A stretch of DNA of 64,000 nt, taken from the NCBI RefSeq assembly GCF_019710635.1, contig NZ_JAIFZS010000045.1:23053-87052 (forward strand), read 5' to 3'. The stretch comes from Mycolicibacterium xanthum. Its GTDB lineage: Bacteria; Actinomycetota; Actinomycetes; Mycobacteriales; Mycobacteriaceae. The first letter of the stretch is position 1. Each line of letters begins with the position of its first letter. This document shows positions 24,735-32,808 of the stretch, piece after piece. The translations under genes and the position numbers were made by a program. Under the pieces are notes generated by a model, which saw only the letters and a list, made by a program, of their open reading frames with translations, searched no databases and had not been told where the DNA came from.

Positions 24735-25001
24735 ATGTTCTGGTACGACCACGACATGAGCGGATGGGGGTACGCAGGCATGGCTGTCGGGATGGTGCTG
24801 TTCTGGACTCTCGTCATCGTCGGCATCATCGCGCTGGTCCGCTTCACCATCGGTGGCCCCCCGCCACGTTCCGTGCCGCAGCACCCGCCGTACGACATAA
24901 CACCCGAGCAGGTGCTGGCAGCCAGGTTCGCCCGGGGCGAGATCGACGAAGCGGAATACCAACAGCGACTGGGTATCCTGCGCACGAACCGCGCTGGTTG
25001 A
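24735..25001 (+). CDS. Small SHOCT-domain membrane protein
   Basis: 88 residues: one membrane helix (GMAVGMVLFWTLVIVGIIAL), a Pro-rich linker, and a C-terminal SHOCT motif (EQVLAARFARGEIDEAEYQQ). SHOCT modules are short oligomerisation or targeting tails found near membrane proteins. AAGGAG precedes it; the GTG one codon upstream is equally possible. Close to the copper genes, where such proteins often occur. Confidence 0.8.
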   Translation: MFWYDHDMSGWGYAGMAVGMVLFWTLVIVGIIALVRFTIGGPPPRSVPQHPPYDITPEQVLAARFARGEIDEAEYQQRLGILRTNRAG

Positions 25002-25080
25002 GCCGGGCGCAGTTTCGTCGGGGTGGGGTCGGCCATATCGGGGTGATTCTTCGAAGAGCTGGTTCGGGCGGCGCGGTGCA

Positions 25081-25338
25081 TCAGTAGCGGTATCGCGCTT
25101 TCAGGATCTTGACTTCGCCGTCGTCCGCCCGGTAGACGAGTCGATGTTCATCGTCGATCCGCCGGGACCAGTATCCCGACAGCTCACCCTTGAGCGGCTC
25201 CGGCTTTCCGATCCCGGCGAACGGGTCGCGCTGAATCTCGGCAATGAGCCGGGTGATCCGGCGGGCCATCTTGCGGTCAGAGGACAACCAGAAAAGGAAG
25301 TCTTCCCAGGCGCCGGGATCGAAGCTGATGCTTCTCAC
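25081..25338 (-). CDS. yoeB: YoeB-type mRNA interferase toxin
   Basis: 85 residues of the RelE superfamily, close to M. tuberculosis YoeB/RelK. Conserved: ARRITRLIAEIQRDPF, GKPEPLKGELSGYWSRRI and DEHRLVYR. The C-terminus reads ARYRY, whereas E. coli YoeB ends RYHY with catalytic His83 and Tyr84; here a CGC codon gives Arg in place of that His. It cuts mRNA in ribosomes in its active form. The GTG overlaps the antitoxin stop by four bases (GTGA). Confidence 0.9.
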   Translation of the reverse strand: MRSISFDPGAWEDFLFWLSSDRKMARRITRLIAEIQRDPFAGIGKPEPLKGELSGYWSRRIDDEHRLVYRADDGEVKILKARYRY

Positions 25339-25616
25339 TCGTGTCCGGCCATCTCCTGGAGCTCGTCGATGGTCTTCGTGTGCGGTTCCGGTCCGGACTC
25401 GCCCGATTTGTCTCTGGCGACCGCCTCCATGAGCCGCCGCGCGTTTTCCGGCGAACGCAGGAGGTAGACCGTTTCCTGCCACGAGTCGTAGTCGTCTGCC
25501 GACATCAGCACCGCGTCTCCGGCCTTCGATGTGATGCGTACCGGTTCGTGGTCGGCGTTGACTTTCTCCAGGAGCGGGAAGAGCCGCTGACGCGCTTCGC
25601 TGGCACTGATCGCCAT
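25335..25616 (-). CDS. yefM: YefM/Phd-family antitoxin
   Basis: 93 residues. The N-terminal DNA-binding half MAISASEARQRLFPLLEKVN and MSADDYDSWQETVYLLRSPE are typical of YefM. The acidic C-terminal tail would wrap the YoeB toxin. It is first gene of the pair and overlaps the toxin by four bases. Several CGTACG palindromes just upstream fit autorepression. Confidence 0.93.
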   Translation of the reverse strand: MAISASEARQRLFPLLEKVNADHEPVRITSKAGDAVLMSADDYDSWQETVYLLRSPENARRLMEAVARDKSGESGPEPHTKTIDELQEMAGHE

Positions 25617-25627
25617 CTCGACCTCTT

Positions 25628-25671
25628 TCGTACGATCTTTCCGTACGACTATGGTACGGCAAGGCCGTACG
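25628..25671. promoter_or_regulatory. CGTACG repeats, likely YefM/YoeB operator
   Basis: TCGTACGA at 25628-25635, CGTACG at 25642-25647 and 25666-25671, and a GGTACGG variant between. The E. coli YefM operator uses a TGTACA core palindrome, so this array upstream of yefM fits autoregulation. Confidence 0.6.
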
Positions 25672-25694
25672 ACTCTCGGTCTGGGTCGGCACAG

Positions 25695-26138
25695 CTACTC
25701 GCCGGCGCCGCCCGTCAGGTCCATCGTGTAACACACCGCGGTGCCGTCCAGCACGACCGTGCCGTCGTCGCGGGTGACGGTGGTCTTGAGGGTCGTGATC
25801 GGTTTGTCGGTCCGGGCGGCGAGCACCTCCACCCGTCCGGTGATGGTGTCGCCGGGGCGCACCGGCGCCTTGAAATCCCATCGGGTGCTCAGGAACACCG
25901 TTCCGGGACCCGGCAGTCGTTCGGCCACCACGGCATTGAGGATCGCGCTGGTGACACCGCCCTGGACCACGATCTCACCGAATCGGGACGCCTTGGCGGC
26001 GGCCTCGTCGTAGTGCAGGGGGTTGCGGTCGCCGCTGATCATCGTGAACAGCGCGATGTCGTCGTCGCCGACGGTTCGGGACAGCTCAGCGGTCTGCCCG
26101 ACAACCGGCGTGACCCGCGCTGGGGAATGAGTGGTCAT
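25695..26138 (-). CDS. MaoC-like (R)-hydratase / dehydratase
   Basis: 147 residues, single hotdog fold. The hydratase motif is complete: SGDRNPLHYDEAAAKASRFG with Asp and His, then IVVQGGVTSAIL. Such enzymes hydrate or dehydrate acyl-CoA enoyl groups. GAAGGAGAG precedes the ATG. The start lies inside the end of the MFS gene (about 50 bases overlap), so it is the last gene of the OsmC-to-MaoC operon. Confidence 0.9.
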   Translation of the reverse strand: MTTHSPARVTPVVGQTAELSRTVGDDDIALFTMISGDRNPLHYDEAAAKASRFGEIVVQGGVTSAILNAVVAERLPGPGTVFLSTRWDFKAPVRPGDTITGRVEVLAARTDKPITTLKTTVTRDDGTVVLDGTAVCYTMDLTGGAGE

Positions 26139-27381
26139 GGGTTCTCTCCTTCTGTGCGGTGGTGGATGGTGCGAGACGGGGAAGTGCTGCCATCGCCACG
26201 GCGCCGATCAGCGGCCCGGGCGCGAGCACCAGAAAGGCGTATCGCCATCCGATGTGGCCGGCGACGAGCGGGACGAGCTGGATGGTGGCGATGGTGAGAA
26301 GGAAGCCGACCGCCGTCTGGGCGGTCAGCGCGGTGCCGACGAACCTGGTGTCCGCGCGCTCGCTCAGCGACGTCGAGAACACCCCGGAGTCGGCGATCAC
26401 CGACGCACCCCAGACGAACAGGAACAGCACCAGGACGACGGTCGGTGCGGTGAAGAACAACGGGGACGCGATGCAGCAGGATGCGCTGACCACCAGCGCG
26501 GTCACCGCGGCGGGGCGGCGACCGAGCCGGTCGGACGCCCAACCGCCGAGCAGGGATCCGGCCAGGCCGGCGATCCCGATCGCACCGAACGCGATGACGC
26601 CGGTCGACCACGCGGCGTCGACAGCGCGGGCCTGCCTGCCGGCCACGATGAACAGCGCGAGCCAGGTCCACAGGGCGTACAGCTCCCACATGTGGCCGAG
26701 GTAGCCGATGTTGGTCAGCCGGACCCCGCGGTCGGCGAACATGGTCACCGCGTACCGCGGGTTCCAGCGCACCGCGCCGCCGTCCAGGTGTGGCCCGGGC
26801 ACGATGGCGCTCGAGGCGATCAAAGCCGCGGCCGTGGACAGCGCCGCCCCGGCGGCCAGCACCGTCCGCCAGGGCAGCGGCCCGAGGCCGTTGATCAGAT
26901 GCGGAAGGGCGGAGCCGAGGGTCAGCGCCCCGATGAGGACGCCGAACGAGCGGCCACGATCGGCCGACCCGGACCACGAGGCCGTCAGCTTCATGCCCAC
27001 CGGGTACACCGCGGCCAGCGAGGCCCCGGTCAGCAACCTCAGCGGGACCGCCGCAATCAGACCGTCGGCGCAGAACGCGAGCGCGGCGGTGCAGGCGGAC
27101 GCGCCCACGCACCCGGCGGCCAGCAGGCGCTGGGGCCGGATGCGGTCGGCCAGGTTGAGCGCCGCGGAGCCGACCGCGCCGGCCGCGAACCCGATCTGCA
27201 CCGATGCGGTCAGCCATCCGGCCGCGACCGGGCCCAGGCCCCATTCGGTGCGCAGGCCCGGAACCACGACGGTGGCCGAGAACCACACGGACAGGCCCAG
27301 AACCTGGATCAGCGCGATGAGGGAGCGTTGCCCGATTGCCGACGGCCGCATGGTGTCAACCGGCGAGAAGGGCGTGCTCAT
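26086..27381 (-). CDS. Major facilitator superfamily transporter
   Basis: 431 residues with about 12 hydrophobic helices. Seen: an N-terminal SLIALIQVLGLSVWFSAT helix, the loop 2-3 region NLADRIRPQRLLAAG, and a second-half GGWASDRLGRRPAAV motif. Substrate unknown. Overlaps the FAD oxidoreductase end by 26 bases and the MaoC start, so it is tied into the same operon; import or efflux of the operon's substrate is likely (inference). Confidence 0.9.
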   Translation of the reverse strand: MSTPFSPVDTMRPSAIGQRSLIALIQVLGLSVWFSATVVVPGLRTEWGLGPVAAGWLTASVQIGFAAGAVGSAALNLADRIRPQRLLAAGCVGASACTAALAFCADGLIAAVPLRLLTGASLAAVYPVGMKLTASWSGSADRGRSFGVLIGALTLGSALPHLINGLGPLPWRTVLAAGAALSTAAALIASSAIVPGPHLDGGAVRWNPRYAVTMFADRGVRLTNIGYLGHMWELYALWTWLALFIVAGRQARAVDAAWSTGVIAFGAIGIAGLAGSLLGGWASDRLGRRPAAVTALVVSASCCIASPLFFTAPTVVLVLFLFVWGASVIADSGVFSTSLSERADTRFVGTALTAQTAVGFLLTIATIQLVPLVAGHIGWRYAFLVLAPGPLIGAVAMAALPRLAPSTTAQKERTHDHSFPSAGHAGCRADR

Positions 27382-28537
27382 CGGGGGTGTCCAGGTGCAG
27401 CAGCGCGTCGACCTCGGGCCGCATCGCCTGGCTCAGCACCCGCAGGTGTCCGCGCAGCTCGGCGAGGCTCCACCGGTAGCCGGCGATGCGCTCGGTGATG
27501 TCGAACAGCTCCGTCGAGAGACGGTCCCGGGTGTTTTGGTAGCCCAGCAGGGCGTCGGCCTGCGATCGCCCACCGTGCGGTGCGTCGAGCACCGCTCTGG
27601 CCAGCAGCTCGGCGTCGCGCAGCGCGTCGGTGATGCCGTGCGCGGTGATGGGGTCCTTGTAGTAGGCGGCGTCGCCGACCAGCGCCCAGCCCGGGCCCGC
27701 GCACGCGCGGAGATGGCCCGGCGCCCCGGGGAACCCGCGAAGCGCACCGGCCGACGATGCCGCGGCGATCGAGCGGGCCACCCGCGGGGCCGCCTCGGCC
27801 AGCAGCAGCCGGAACGTCGACTCGAGGCCCCGCGACCGCAGGGTGTCGAACCGCGCGGCCGACGTGCCGGCCCAGACACAGGCCAGGCCGTCGCCCGTCG
27901 GGACCACACCCGCGGCGACGCCGGATCCGTAGGCCCACCGGTAGCGGTCCCGTCCGAGCCCGGGGAAGTAGCCGTAGACGATCCCGCCGGACGCCGCGCC
28001 ACGGCGAAGGAACTGCGCGTCGACCGTCCGCGCCACCATCGAGCCCCGTCCGTCGGCACCGATGGTGAGGGTCGCGGTGGCACGGAACGGCGCGCCGGTG
28101 GATCGTACGATGCCCTCGACGCCGTACACCCTGCCGCGTTCGGTCAGCAGGTCCGTCACGATGGCCGGGCTGCGGATCTCGGCACCGGAAGCGCGGGCCG
28201 CGTCCTGCAGCAGTGTGTCGAGAACCGTTCGGCGCGGGGCGAACAGGGCGGAAACGCCGTCGGCGGACCGGATGTCGACGGTCTCGACGTCGTCGCCGTA
28301 GCCGAACTCGGTCGCGACGATGGCCGGGGTGCCGGACGCGGTGACGGTCTCGAGCAGGCCCCAGCGGTGCAGTTGCAGCACGCCGCCGCGCATCAGCGCA
28401 TGGGTGGACAGCGTGTCGGTGCCGCGCCGGGTCGCCTCGATGACGAGGACCCGCAGCCCGCCGCGGGCCAGCAGCATCGCGGTCGCCGCTCCGGCGGCGC
28501 GTCCGCCGACGACGATTGCGTCGTAGTGGTCAGTCAT
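27356..28537 (-). CDS. FAD-dependent oxidoreductase (PHBH / geranylgeranyl-reductase-like)
   Basis: 393 residues. FAD-binding: AIVVGGRAAGAATAMLLARG at the N-terminus, GADGRGS in the middle, and WALVGDAAYYKDPITAHGIT, the GD motif of class A flavoprotein hydroxylases. NADPH-dependent hydroxylation or reduction of an unknown substrate. Overlaps its upstream neighbour by eight bases and its downstream neighbour by 26, indicating coupled translation. Confidence 0.9.
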   Translation of the reverse strand: MTDHYDAIVVGGRAAGAATAMLLARGGLRVLVIEATRRGTDTLSTHALMRGGVLQLHRWGLLETVTASGTPAIVATEFGYGDDVETVDIRSADGVSALFAPRRTVLDTLLQDAARASGAEIRSPAIVTDLLTERGRVYGVEGIVRSTGAPFRATATLTIGADGRGSMVARTVDAQFLRRGAASGGIVYGYFPGLGRDRYRWAYGSGVAAGVVPTGDGLACVWAGTSAARFDTLRSRGLESTFRLLLAEAAPRVARSIAAASSAGALRGFPGAPGHLRACAGPGWALVGDAAYYKDPITAHGITDALRDAELLARAVLDAPHGGRSQADALLGYQNTRDRLSTELFDITERIAGYRWSLAELRGHLRVLSQAMRPEVDALLHLDTPDEHALLAG

Positions 28538-29780
28538 CAGAGGCTCCTCGGGCCCCGGCGAGGAAACCCGCCAGGTGATCGCTCAGGTCGGCGGCGTCCT
28601 CGGCGGCGCCGTCGATGAGGGTGGAATTGCGGCGTCGCAGGAACGGCATGCCGATGAGGTACAGGCCCGGGCTGGCGGTTACGCCGCCGTCATGGTCGGC
28701 CCGGCCCTTCCGGTCGAATACCGGGGCATCGATCCACGACAGATCCGGTCGGAACCCGGTGGCCCACAGGATCGTCCGGATTCCTCCGGTGCGCAGGTCC
28801 AGCGTCAGCGGCACGGCCGCCGGAACCACCGTCGGCGCGTAGCGCTCCGGCGCCTCGATGCCGTCGATCCCCGTCTCGGCCGCCCACCGGTCGAAGGTGT
28901 CCAGCAGCCGGCCCAGCTTCAGGTCCGCCAGCGCGCACACGTTCGCCAGTGAGCCGGAGAACTGCGCGACACCATCGCGGATCCCGGCCAGCCGTCCGGC
29001 GAGTCGCACCCCGAGCCGGCTCAGCGCGTTGAGGTCGACGGTTCTGCCCTCGGGGGAACCGACCAGCTGCATCGACGGCAGGGCGCGCACCCGGATCGGA
29101 TCGTCGACCGCGTCGTAGCGTTCGCCGAACAGTCCCGAGGCATCCATCCACCACAGCACGTCCTTGCCCCGGTAGGTGCGGGGCATGCGGACATGCTCGC
29201 CGACGGCCAGCGTGACGGGGCGCCCGGAGCGGTGCAGCTCCTCGGCGATCTGGATCCCGCTCGCCGATGCGCCGACGACCAGGACGCCGCCGTCGGGCAC
29301 ATCATCCGGGTTGCGGTACTGCGCCGGGGTCAGCGAGGTGATCCCGGCGGGCACGGCGCTGCGCAGCGGCGGAACGTGCGGAACCGCCGTCGCACCCGAG
29401 GCGGCGACGACCGTGCGGGCGTGCCAGGTGTCCTGGTCGGTGTGCACCAGGTAGCCGTGTTCGGTGGGCTGGACCGACAGCACCGCCGTGTTCTCCCGCA
29501 CCGGAGCGGCGGACTCCTTCGCGTAGTCCGCGATGAACTGCGCGGTCTGAGCCGCGGTGAGGTAGCCGTCCGGGTCGTCGCCGCTGTAGGCGTAACCCGG
29601 CAGGCGGGTCATCCAGTTGGGTGTCAGCAGCCGCAGCGAGTCCCAGCGCTGCGTGCGCCACGAGTGCGCCACCTCGCCGCGTTCCAAGACCACGTGGTCG
29701 ATGGACTTCTCGGCGAGGCGGCGACTCATCGCCAGCCCGCAGTGGCCGCCGCCCACCACGACGGTGGTTGTCGTGAGCAC
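28530..29780 (-). CDS. Flavin-containing monooxygenase (FMO/YUCCA-like)
   Basis: 416 residues. Two Rossmann motifs: VVVGGGHCGLAMS for FAD near residue 8, and VVGASASGIQIAEEL for NADPH near 170. Between them is a WDSLRLLTPNWMTRLPG segment and an ATGFRPDLSWID motif near the end, as in N- or Baeyer-Villiger-type FMOs. The GTG has GGAGG seven bases upstream. It is 17 bases after the OsmC gene. Confidence 0.92.
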   Translation of the reverse strand: MLTTTTVVVGGGHCGLAMSRRLAEKSIDHVVLERGEVAHSWRTQRWDSLRLLTPNWMTRLPGYAYSGDDPDGYLTAAQTAQFIADYAKESAAPVRENTAVLSVQPTEHGYLVHTDQDTWHARTVVAASGATAVPHVPPLRSAVPAGITSLTPAQYRNPDDVPDGGVLVVGASASGIQIAEELHRSGRPVTLAVGEHVRMPRTYRGKDVLWWMDASGLFGERYDAVDDPIRVRALPSMQLVGSPEGRTVDLNALSRLGVRLAGRLAGIRDGVAQFSGSLANVCALADLKLGRLLDTFDRWAAETGIDGIEAPERYAPTVVPAAVPLTLDLRTGGIRTILWATGFRPDLSWIDAPVFDRKGRADHDGGVTASPGLYLIGMPFLRRRNSTLIDGAAEDAADLSDHLAGFLAGARGASDD

Positions 29781-29797
29781 TTCGGGCCTCCGGTCTT

Positions 29798-30358
29798 TCA
29801 GGCGACGTCGACGGTGACGTCGGTGGGGTTGGTGAGGATGTCGAACACCGCCGAGCGCTTCTGGGACTGGGCCACCAGGGCCTTGATCTCGTCGTCGGTG
29901 GCGTCGGCGTCGATCGTGTAGGTCACCCGCACGCCGCTGAACCCGTTGCGGACGTCGGGGTCCGCACCGAGGATGCCGTGCAGATCGTGCTGCGCCTCGA
30001 TGGTGGCGTGCACGGAACGCAGCTGGATGCCGCGATTCTGGGCGACCGAGGCGATGCCCGCGGTGAGGCAGCCGCCGAGGGCGACGAGCACGTACTCGAC
30101 CGGGGTGGCGCCGTTGTCCTCGGCGGCGAACGCCAACGGATGGTCGACGTCGTAGTGGAACTCGGTCTTGTGCTTCTGCTCCTCGCCGAACCCGTGGAAC
30201 GAGTCGACGCTGGCGCGGCTGTGGGTGCCGTTGACCCAGGAAACCGTTGTCCGCCATTGGAACTGGGCGATCTCCGGAGAATCGGGCAGGGCCGCGCGGA
30301 CGCCGAGCAGGGCGTCGACGTTGACTCCGTTGTCGACCGGGGTGGTCAGTGTGGTCAT
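29798..30358 (-). CDS. OsmC-family protein
   Basis: 186 residues. OsmC/Ohr fold with HPLAFAAEDNGATPVEYVLV followed by ALGGCLTAG, carrying the single conserved Cys. The second Cys of Ohr peroxidases is not seen, so thiol peroxidase activity is uncertain; many such proteins bind or redox-modify acyl substrates. First gene of a five-gene operon with two flavoenzymes, a transporter and a hydratase. AAGGAAA precedes the ATG. Confidence 0.9.
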   Translation of the reverse strand: MTTLTTPVDNGVNVDALLGVRAALPDSPEIAQFQWRTTVSWVNGTHSRASVDSFHGFGEEQKHKTEFHYDVDHPLAFAAEDNGATPVEYVLVALGGCLTAGIASVAQNRGIQLRSVHATIEAQHDLHGILGADPDVRNGFSGVRVTYTIDADATDDEIKALVAQSQKRSAVFDILTNPTDVTVDVA

Positions 30359-31095
30359 GAGATGTTTCCTTTCTGTGGTGGCCGGATCGATCGGCGATTC
30401 GGCCGCGGGTTGAGGGTTTTCAGCTGTTGTTGTGTGGTCGGCCCGGCGGTCCCGCCGAACTGTTGATGACCTATTGGAAATGGTGGTTGTGGTAGCCCCC
30501 GTGCGGCATGAGGCATCTGCCTCAACTTCGTTGGGGCCCGGCCTGCTTCGGCGTACCGCCCGGACGTGGCTCGTCGGCGCTTCTGGTGACGCTCCTTCCT
30601 GCCGGGTTGCGCGGACCAGGTCCACGCTCGGCGATCGGGGCCTGAGCCACATCGGGAAGTGGTCCCCATATTGATCACCTGCCCGGTGACCCGATTGGCC
30701 GCTGCACCATGGGTGGTCGCCAAAGCAATCGCGCCGACGAACCCGTCCAGGTCGCCGATCACGGGGTCCGCGCGGTTCCGGGCGGTTTCTCCTGTTGGTG
30801 GTTTTGGCATCGGTGATGTCCTCGGCCGGTTCGGATGTGCTGGGCCCACCGTGGACCGGCGTTGTTGAGGCAATGTTGCAGTCCGCTGAAACGGCCGGTT
30901 CAGCGCCACTGCTGCGGGTTCTGCGGGCCATATATACGGTCGACCGTGAACGGGTGAGACACATCGGGAGAAGATCCCCATGTCGCGCGCCTCCGCGGTA
31001 TTCCCCATACGCCGAACGGTAGGAATCGGGGGCCACCGGCGGCATCGGTGCTACCACCCAAATCGCTGGTCCGAACGTGTCGGCACGCACGTAGC
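30359..31095. other. Long intergenic region, no intact gene
   Basis: About 740 bases between divergent OsmC and hydrolase-LuxR genes. All frames are arginine- and proline-rich with no recognisable product, apart from a short SDR-like piece. It holds two imperfect 22-base repeats (30648-30669 and 30960-30981, 18 identical). The promoters of both flanking genes must lie here. Confidence 0.6.
30664..30762 (-). pseudogene. Possible C-terminal remnant of an SDR gene
   Basis: The minus strand reads DLDGFVGAIALATTH, then RVTGQVINMG, which looks like the last cofactor-side segment of an SDR (usual form: VTGQVINVDGG). Nothing SDR-like flanks it. Short, so chance is not excluded. Confidence 0.35.
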
Positions 31096-32166
31096 ATGTT
31101 TTTCGTGCGCCAGGAACTGCGGTTCTGTACCGCGACGGACGGCGTGCGGCTTGCGTACGCCACCAGCGGGCACGGTCCGGTGGTGGTCAAGGCCGGCCAT
31201 TGGATGACCCACCTGGAGCGCGACTGGACGTCGCCGGTATGGCGCCACTGGGTGGAGTTTCTCAGCCGCGAGCACACGCTGGTGCGCTACGACGAGCGTG
31301 GCTGCGGCCTGTCCGACCGGGAGTGCCCAGCCCTGACGCTGGAGAACTGGGTCGGCGACCTGGAGGCGGTGGTGGCCGCGGCCGGCGTGGAGCGGTTCAG
31401 CCTGCTCGGTGCCAGCGGCGGTGGTCCGGTCGCGATCGCCTACGCGGCCCGGCATCCGGATCGGGTTTCCCAGCTGGTCCTTTACGGCACCTATGCGCGC
31501 GGCCGGGTCGCCCGCGATCCGACGCCGGAGACGCGGGAAGAAGCCCAGACATTCGTCGCCCTGACCCGGATGGGTTGGGGCAGGTCCAACCCGGCGTTCC
31601 GGCGGGTCTTCACGACGTTGTTCATACCGGGTGGGTCGGATGCCCAGATGGCGTGGTTCGACGAACTGCAACGGGCATCGAGTTCCGGCGAGCATGCGGC
31701 ACGCTCCCGCGCGGTCCGCTACGCCGTGGACGTCCGCGACCTGGCGCGCAGCATCACGGTCCCGACGCTCGTGCTGCACGTGCGCGACGACGCGGTGGTC
31801 CCGTTCGACGAGGGGCGAAATCTCGCGGCGTTGATTCCCGGCGCGACGTTCGTCCCGCTGGACAGCGCCAACCACATCCTGCTCGACGACGAACCGGCCT
31901 GGGCGGACTTCTGCGCACAGCTGCGCGGGTTTCTGCCGGCAGGCCGGGCCACCCCGACGCTGCAAAGCGGCCTGCTCACCGACCGCGAGATCGAGGTCCT
32001 CCGGCTCGTCGCCGCGGGCATGGACAACGGCGCGATCGCAGCTGCCATGCACCTGAGTGTGCGAACCGTGGAACGGCACCTGTCGAACTGTTACGCGAAA
32101 CTCGGCGTCGGCGGGAAATCGGCACGGGCAGCCGCTGCGGCCCGGCTCGCCACGCTGGAGTCGTAG
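31096..32166 (+). CDS. Alpha/beta hydrolase fused to a LuxR-type helix-turn-helix
   Basis: About 356 residues. The N-terminal ~270 residues form an alpha/beta hydrolase with nucleophile Ser in LLGASGGGPVA, acid in HVRDDAVVPFDEG and His in SANHILLDD. The last ~65 residues are a LuxR/GerE domain (LTDREIEVLRLVAAGMDNGA, then MHLSVRTVERHLSN). Such fusions probably sense a hydrolysable or bound small molecule through the hydrolase domain and act as regulators. Divergent from the OsmC operon, which it may control (inference). The start is the ATG without a strong ribosome site; a GTG three codons on is possible. Confidence 0.9.
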   Translation: MFFVRQELRFCTATDGVRLAYATSGHGPVVVKAGHWMTHLERDWTSPVWRHWVEFLSREHTLVRYDERGCGLSDRECPALTLENWVGDLEAVVAAAGVERFSLLGASGGGPVAIAYAARHPDRVSQLVLYGTYARGRVARDPTPETREEAQTFVALTRMGWGRSNPAFRRVFTTLFIPGGSDAQMAWFDELQRASSSGEHAARSRAVRYAVDVRDLARSITVPTLVLHVRDDAVVPFDEGRNLAALIPGATFVPLDSANHILLDDEPAWADFCAQLRGFLPAGRATPTLQSGLLTDREIEVLRLVAAGMDNGAIAAAMHLSVRTVERHLSNCYAKLGVGGKSARAAAAARLATLES

Positions 32167-32256
32167 CGCCGAGGTCGGGAATCACGGGGCGCCGGGTCGG
32201 AGTCGAGGGCCCAACGGCCCTACTACGCGGTCTCAGCGCCGGGATACTTTCGGCCC

Positions 32257-32787
32257 ATGTCCACGACGGAGCGCCGCTCGACCCGGGTCCTTCGAACCTT
32301 CTGCCGCGTGATGCTGGCGCTGGCGGTCTATGAGGTGGTCCTGGTGTCGATCTTCCGCACCCGCTGGCGGCCCGGGGTCGACGCTGTGCGCCGCTTCAAC
32401 CGGGCGGTGTTGAACCCTGCGATGCTGCACCTGGCCGGATCCGAGCATTGGTACGCGTCGGTCGTGCACCATGTGGGGCGGAGATCGGGGAGGGCCTATG
32501 CCACCCCGGTGTTGATCCATGCGGTCGGCGACCGTCTCTACATTCCGCTTCCCTACGGCACGGGTGTCGACTGGTGCGCCAATGTGCTCGCCGCAGAGGT
32601 GTGCACCGTCGAGCACAAGGGGCAGCGACTGACCGCCACCGCGCCGGTCATCGTGCCGACCGCCGAGGCACAGGTGTTTCTGTCGCCACGGCTGCGCCGG
32701 ACGTTCAAGCTGTATCGCGTGGCGTCGTTCCTGCGCCTGGACGTGGCCGCAGACCGGACGGCGGTGACGTCGCAGACGCCACGCTGA
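32257..32787 (+). CDS. Ddn-family deazaflavin (F420)-dependent nitroreductase-like protein
   Basis: 176 residues. The split-barrel core has the family pattern HHVGRRSGRAYATPVLIHAV, then GVDWCANVLAA and LYRVASFLRLD. The N-terminus has a hydrophobic helix (FCRVMLALAVYEVVLVSIF), suggesting membrane association as in Ddn. Members reduce quinones or nitro compounds with F420H2, or bind F420 or fatty acids. It converges with the PaaK-like ligase. Confidence 0.85.
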   Translation: MSTTERRSTRVLRTFCRVMLALAVYEVVLVSIFRTRWRPGVDAVRRFNRAVLNPAMLHLAGSEHWYASVVHHVGRRSGRAYATPVLIHAVGDRLYIPLPYGTGVDWCANVLAAEVCTVEHKGQRLTATAPVIVPTAEAQVFLSPRLRRTFKLYRVASFLRLDVAADRTAVTSQTPR

Positions 32788-32808
32788 TCCACTCCCCGTG
32801 TCGGGGCC

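Noticed and set aside
26708..28618. 636-codon plus-strand frame opposite the MFS and FAD oxidoreductase genes
   Set aside because: Low-complexity Arg/Ala/Pro product, no motif, no ribosome site; both opposite genes have clear family motifs.
30361..31090. Upstream extension of the OsmC frame to 31090
   Set aside because: The added ~240 residues are Arg/Pro/Ser-rich with no similarity; the ATG at 30358 has a ribosome site.
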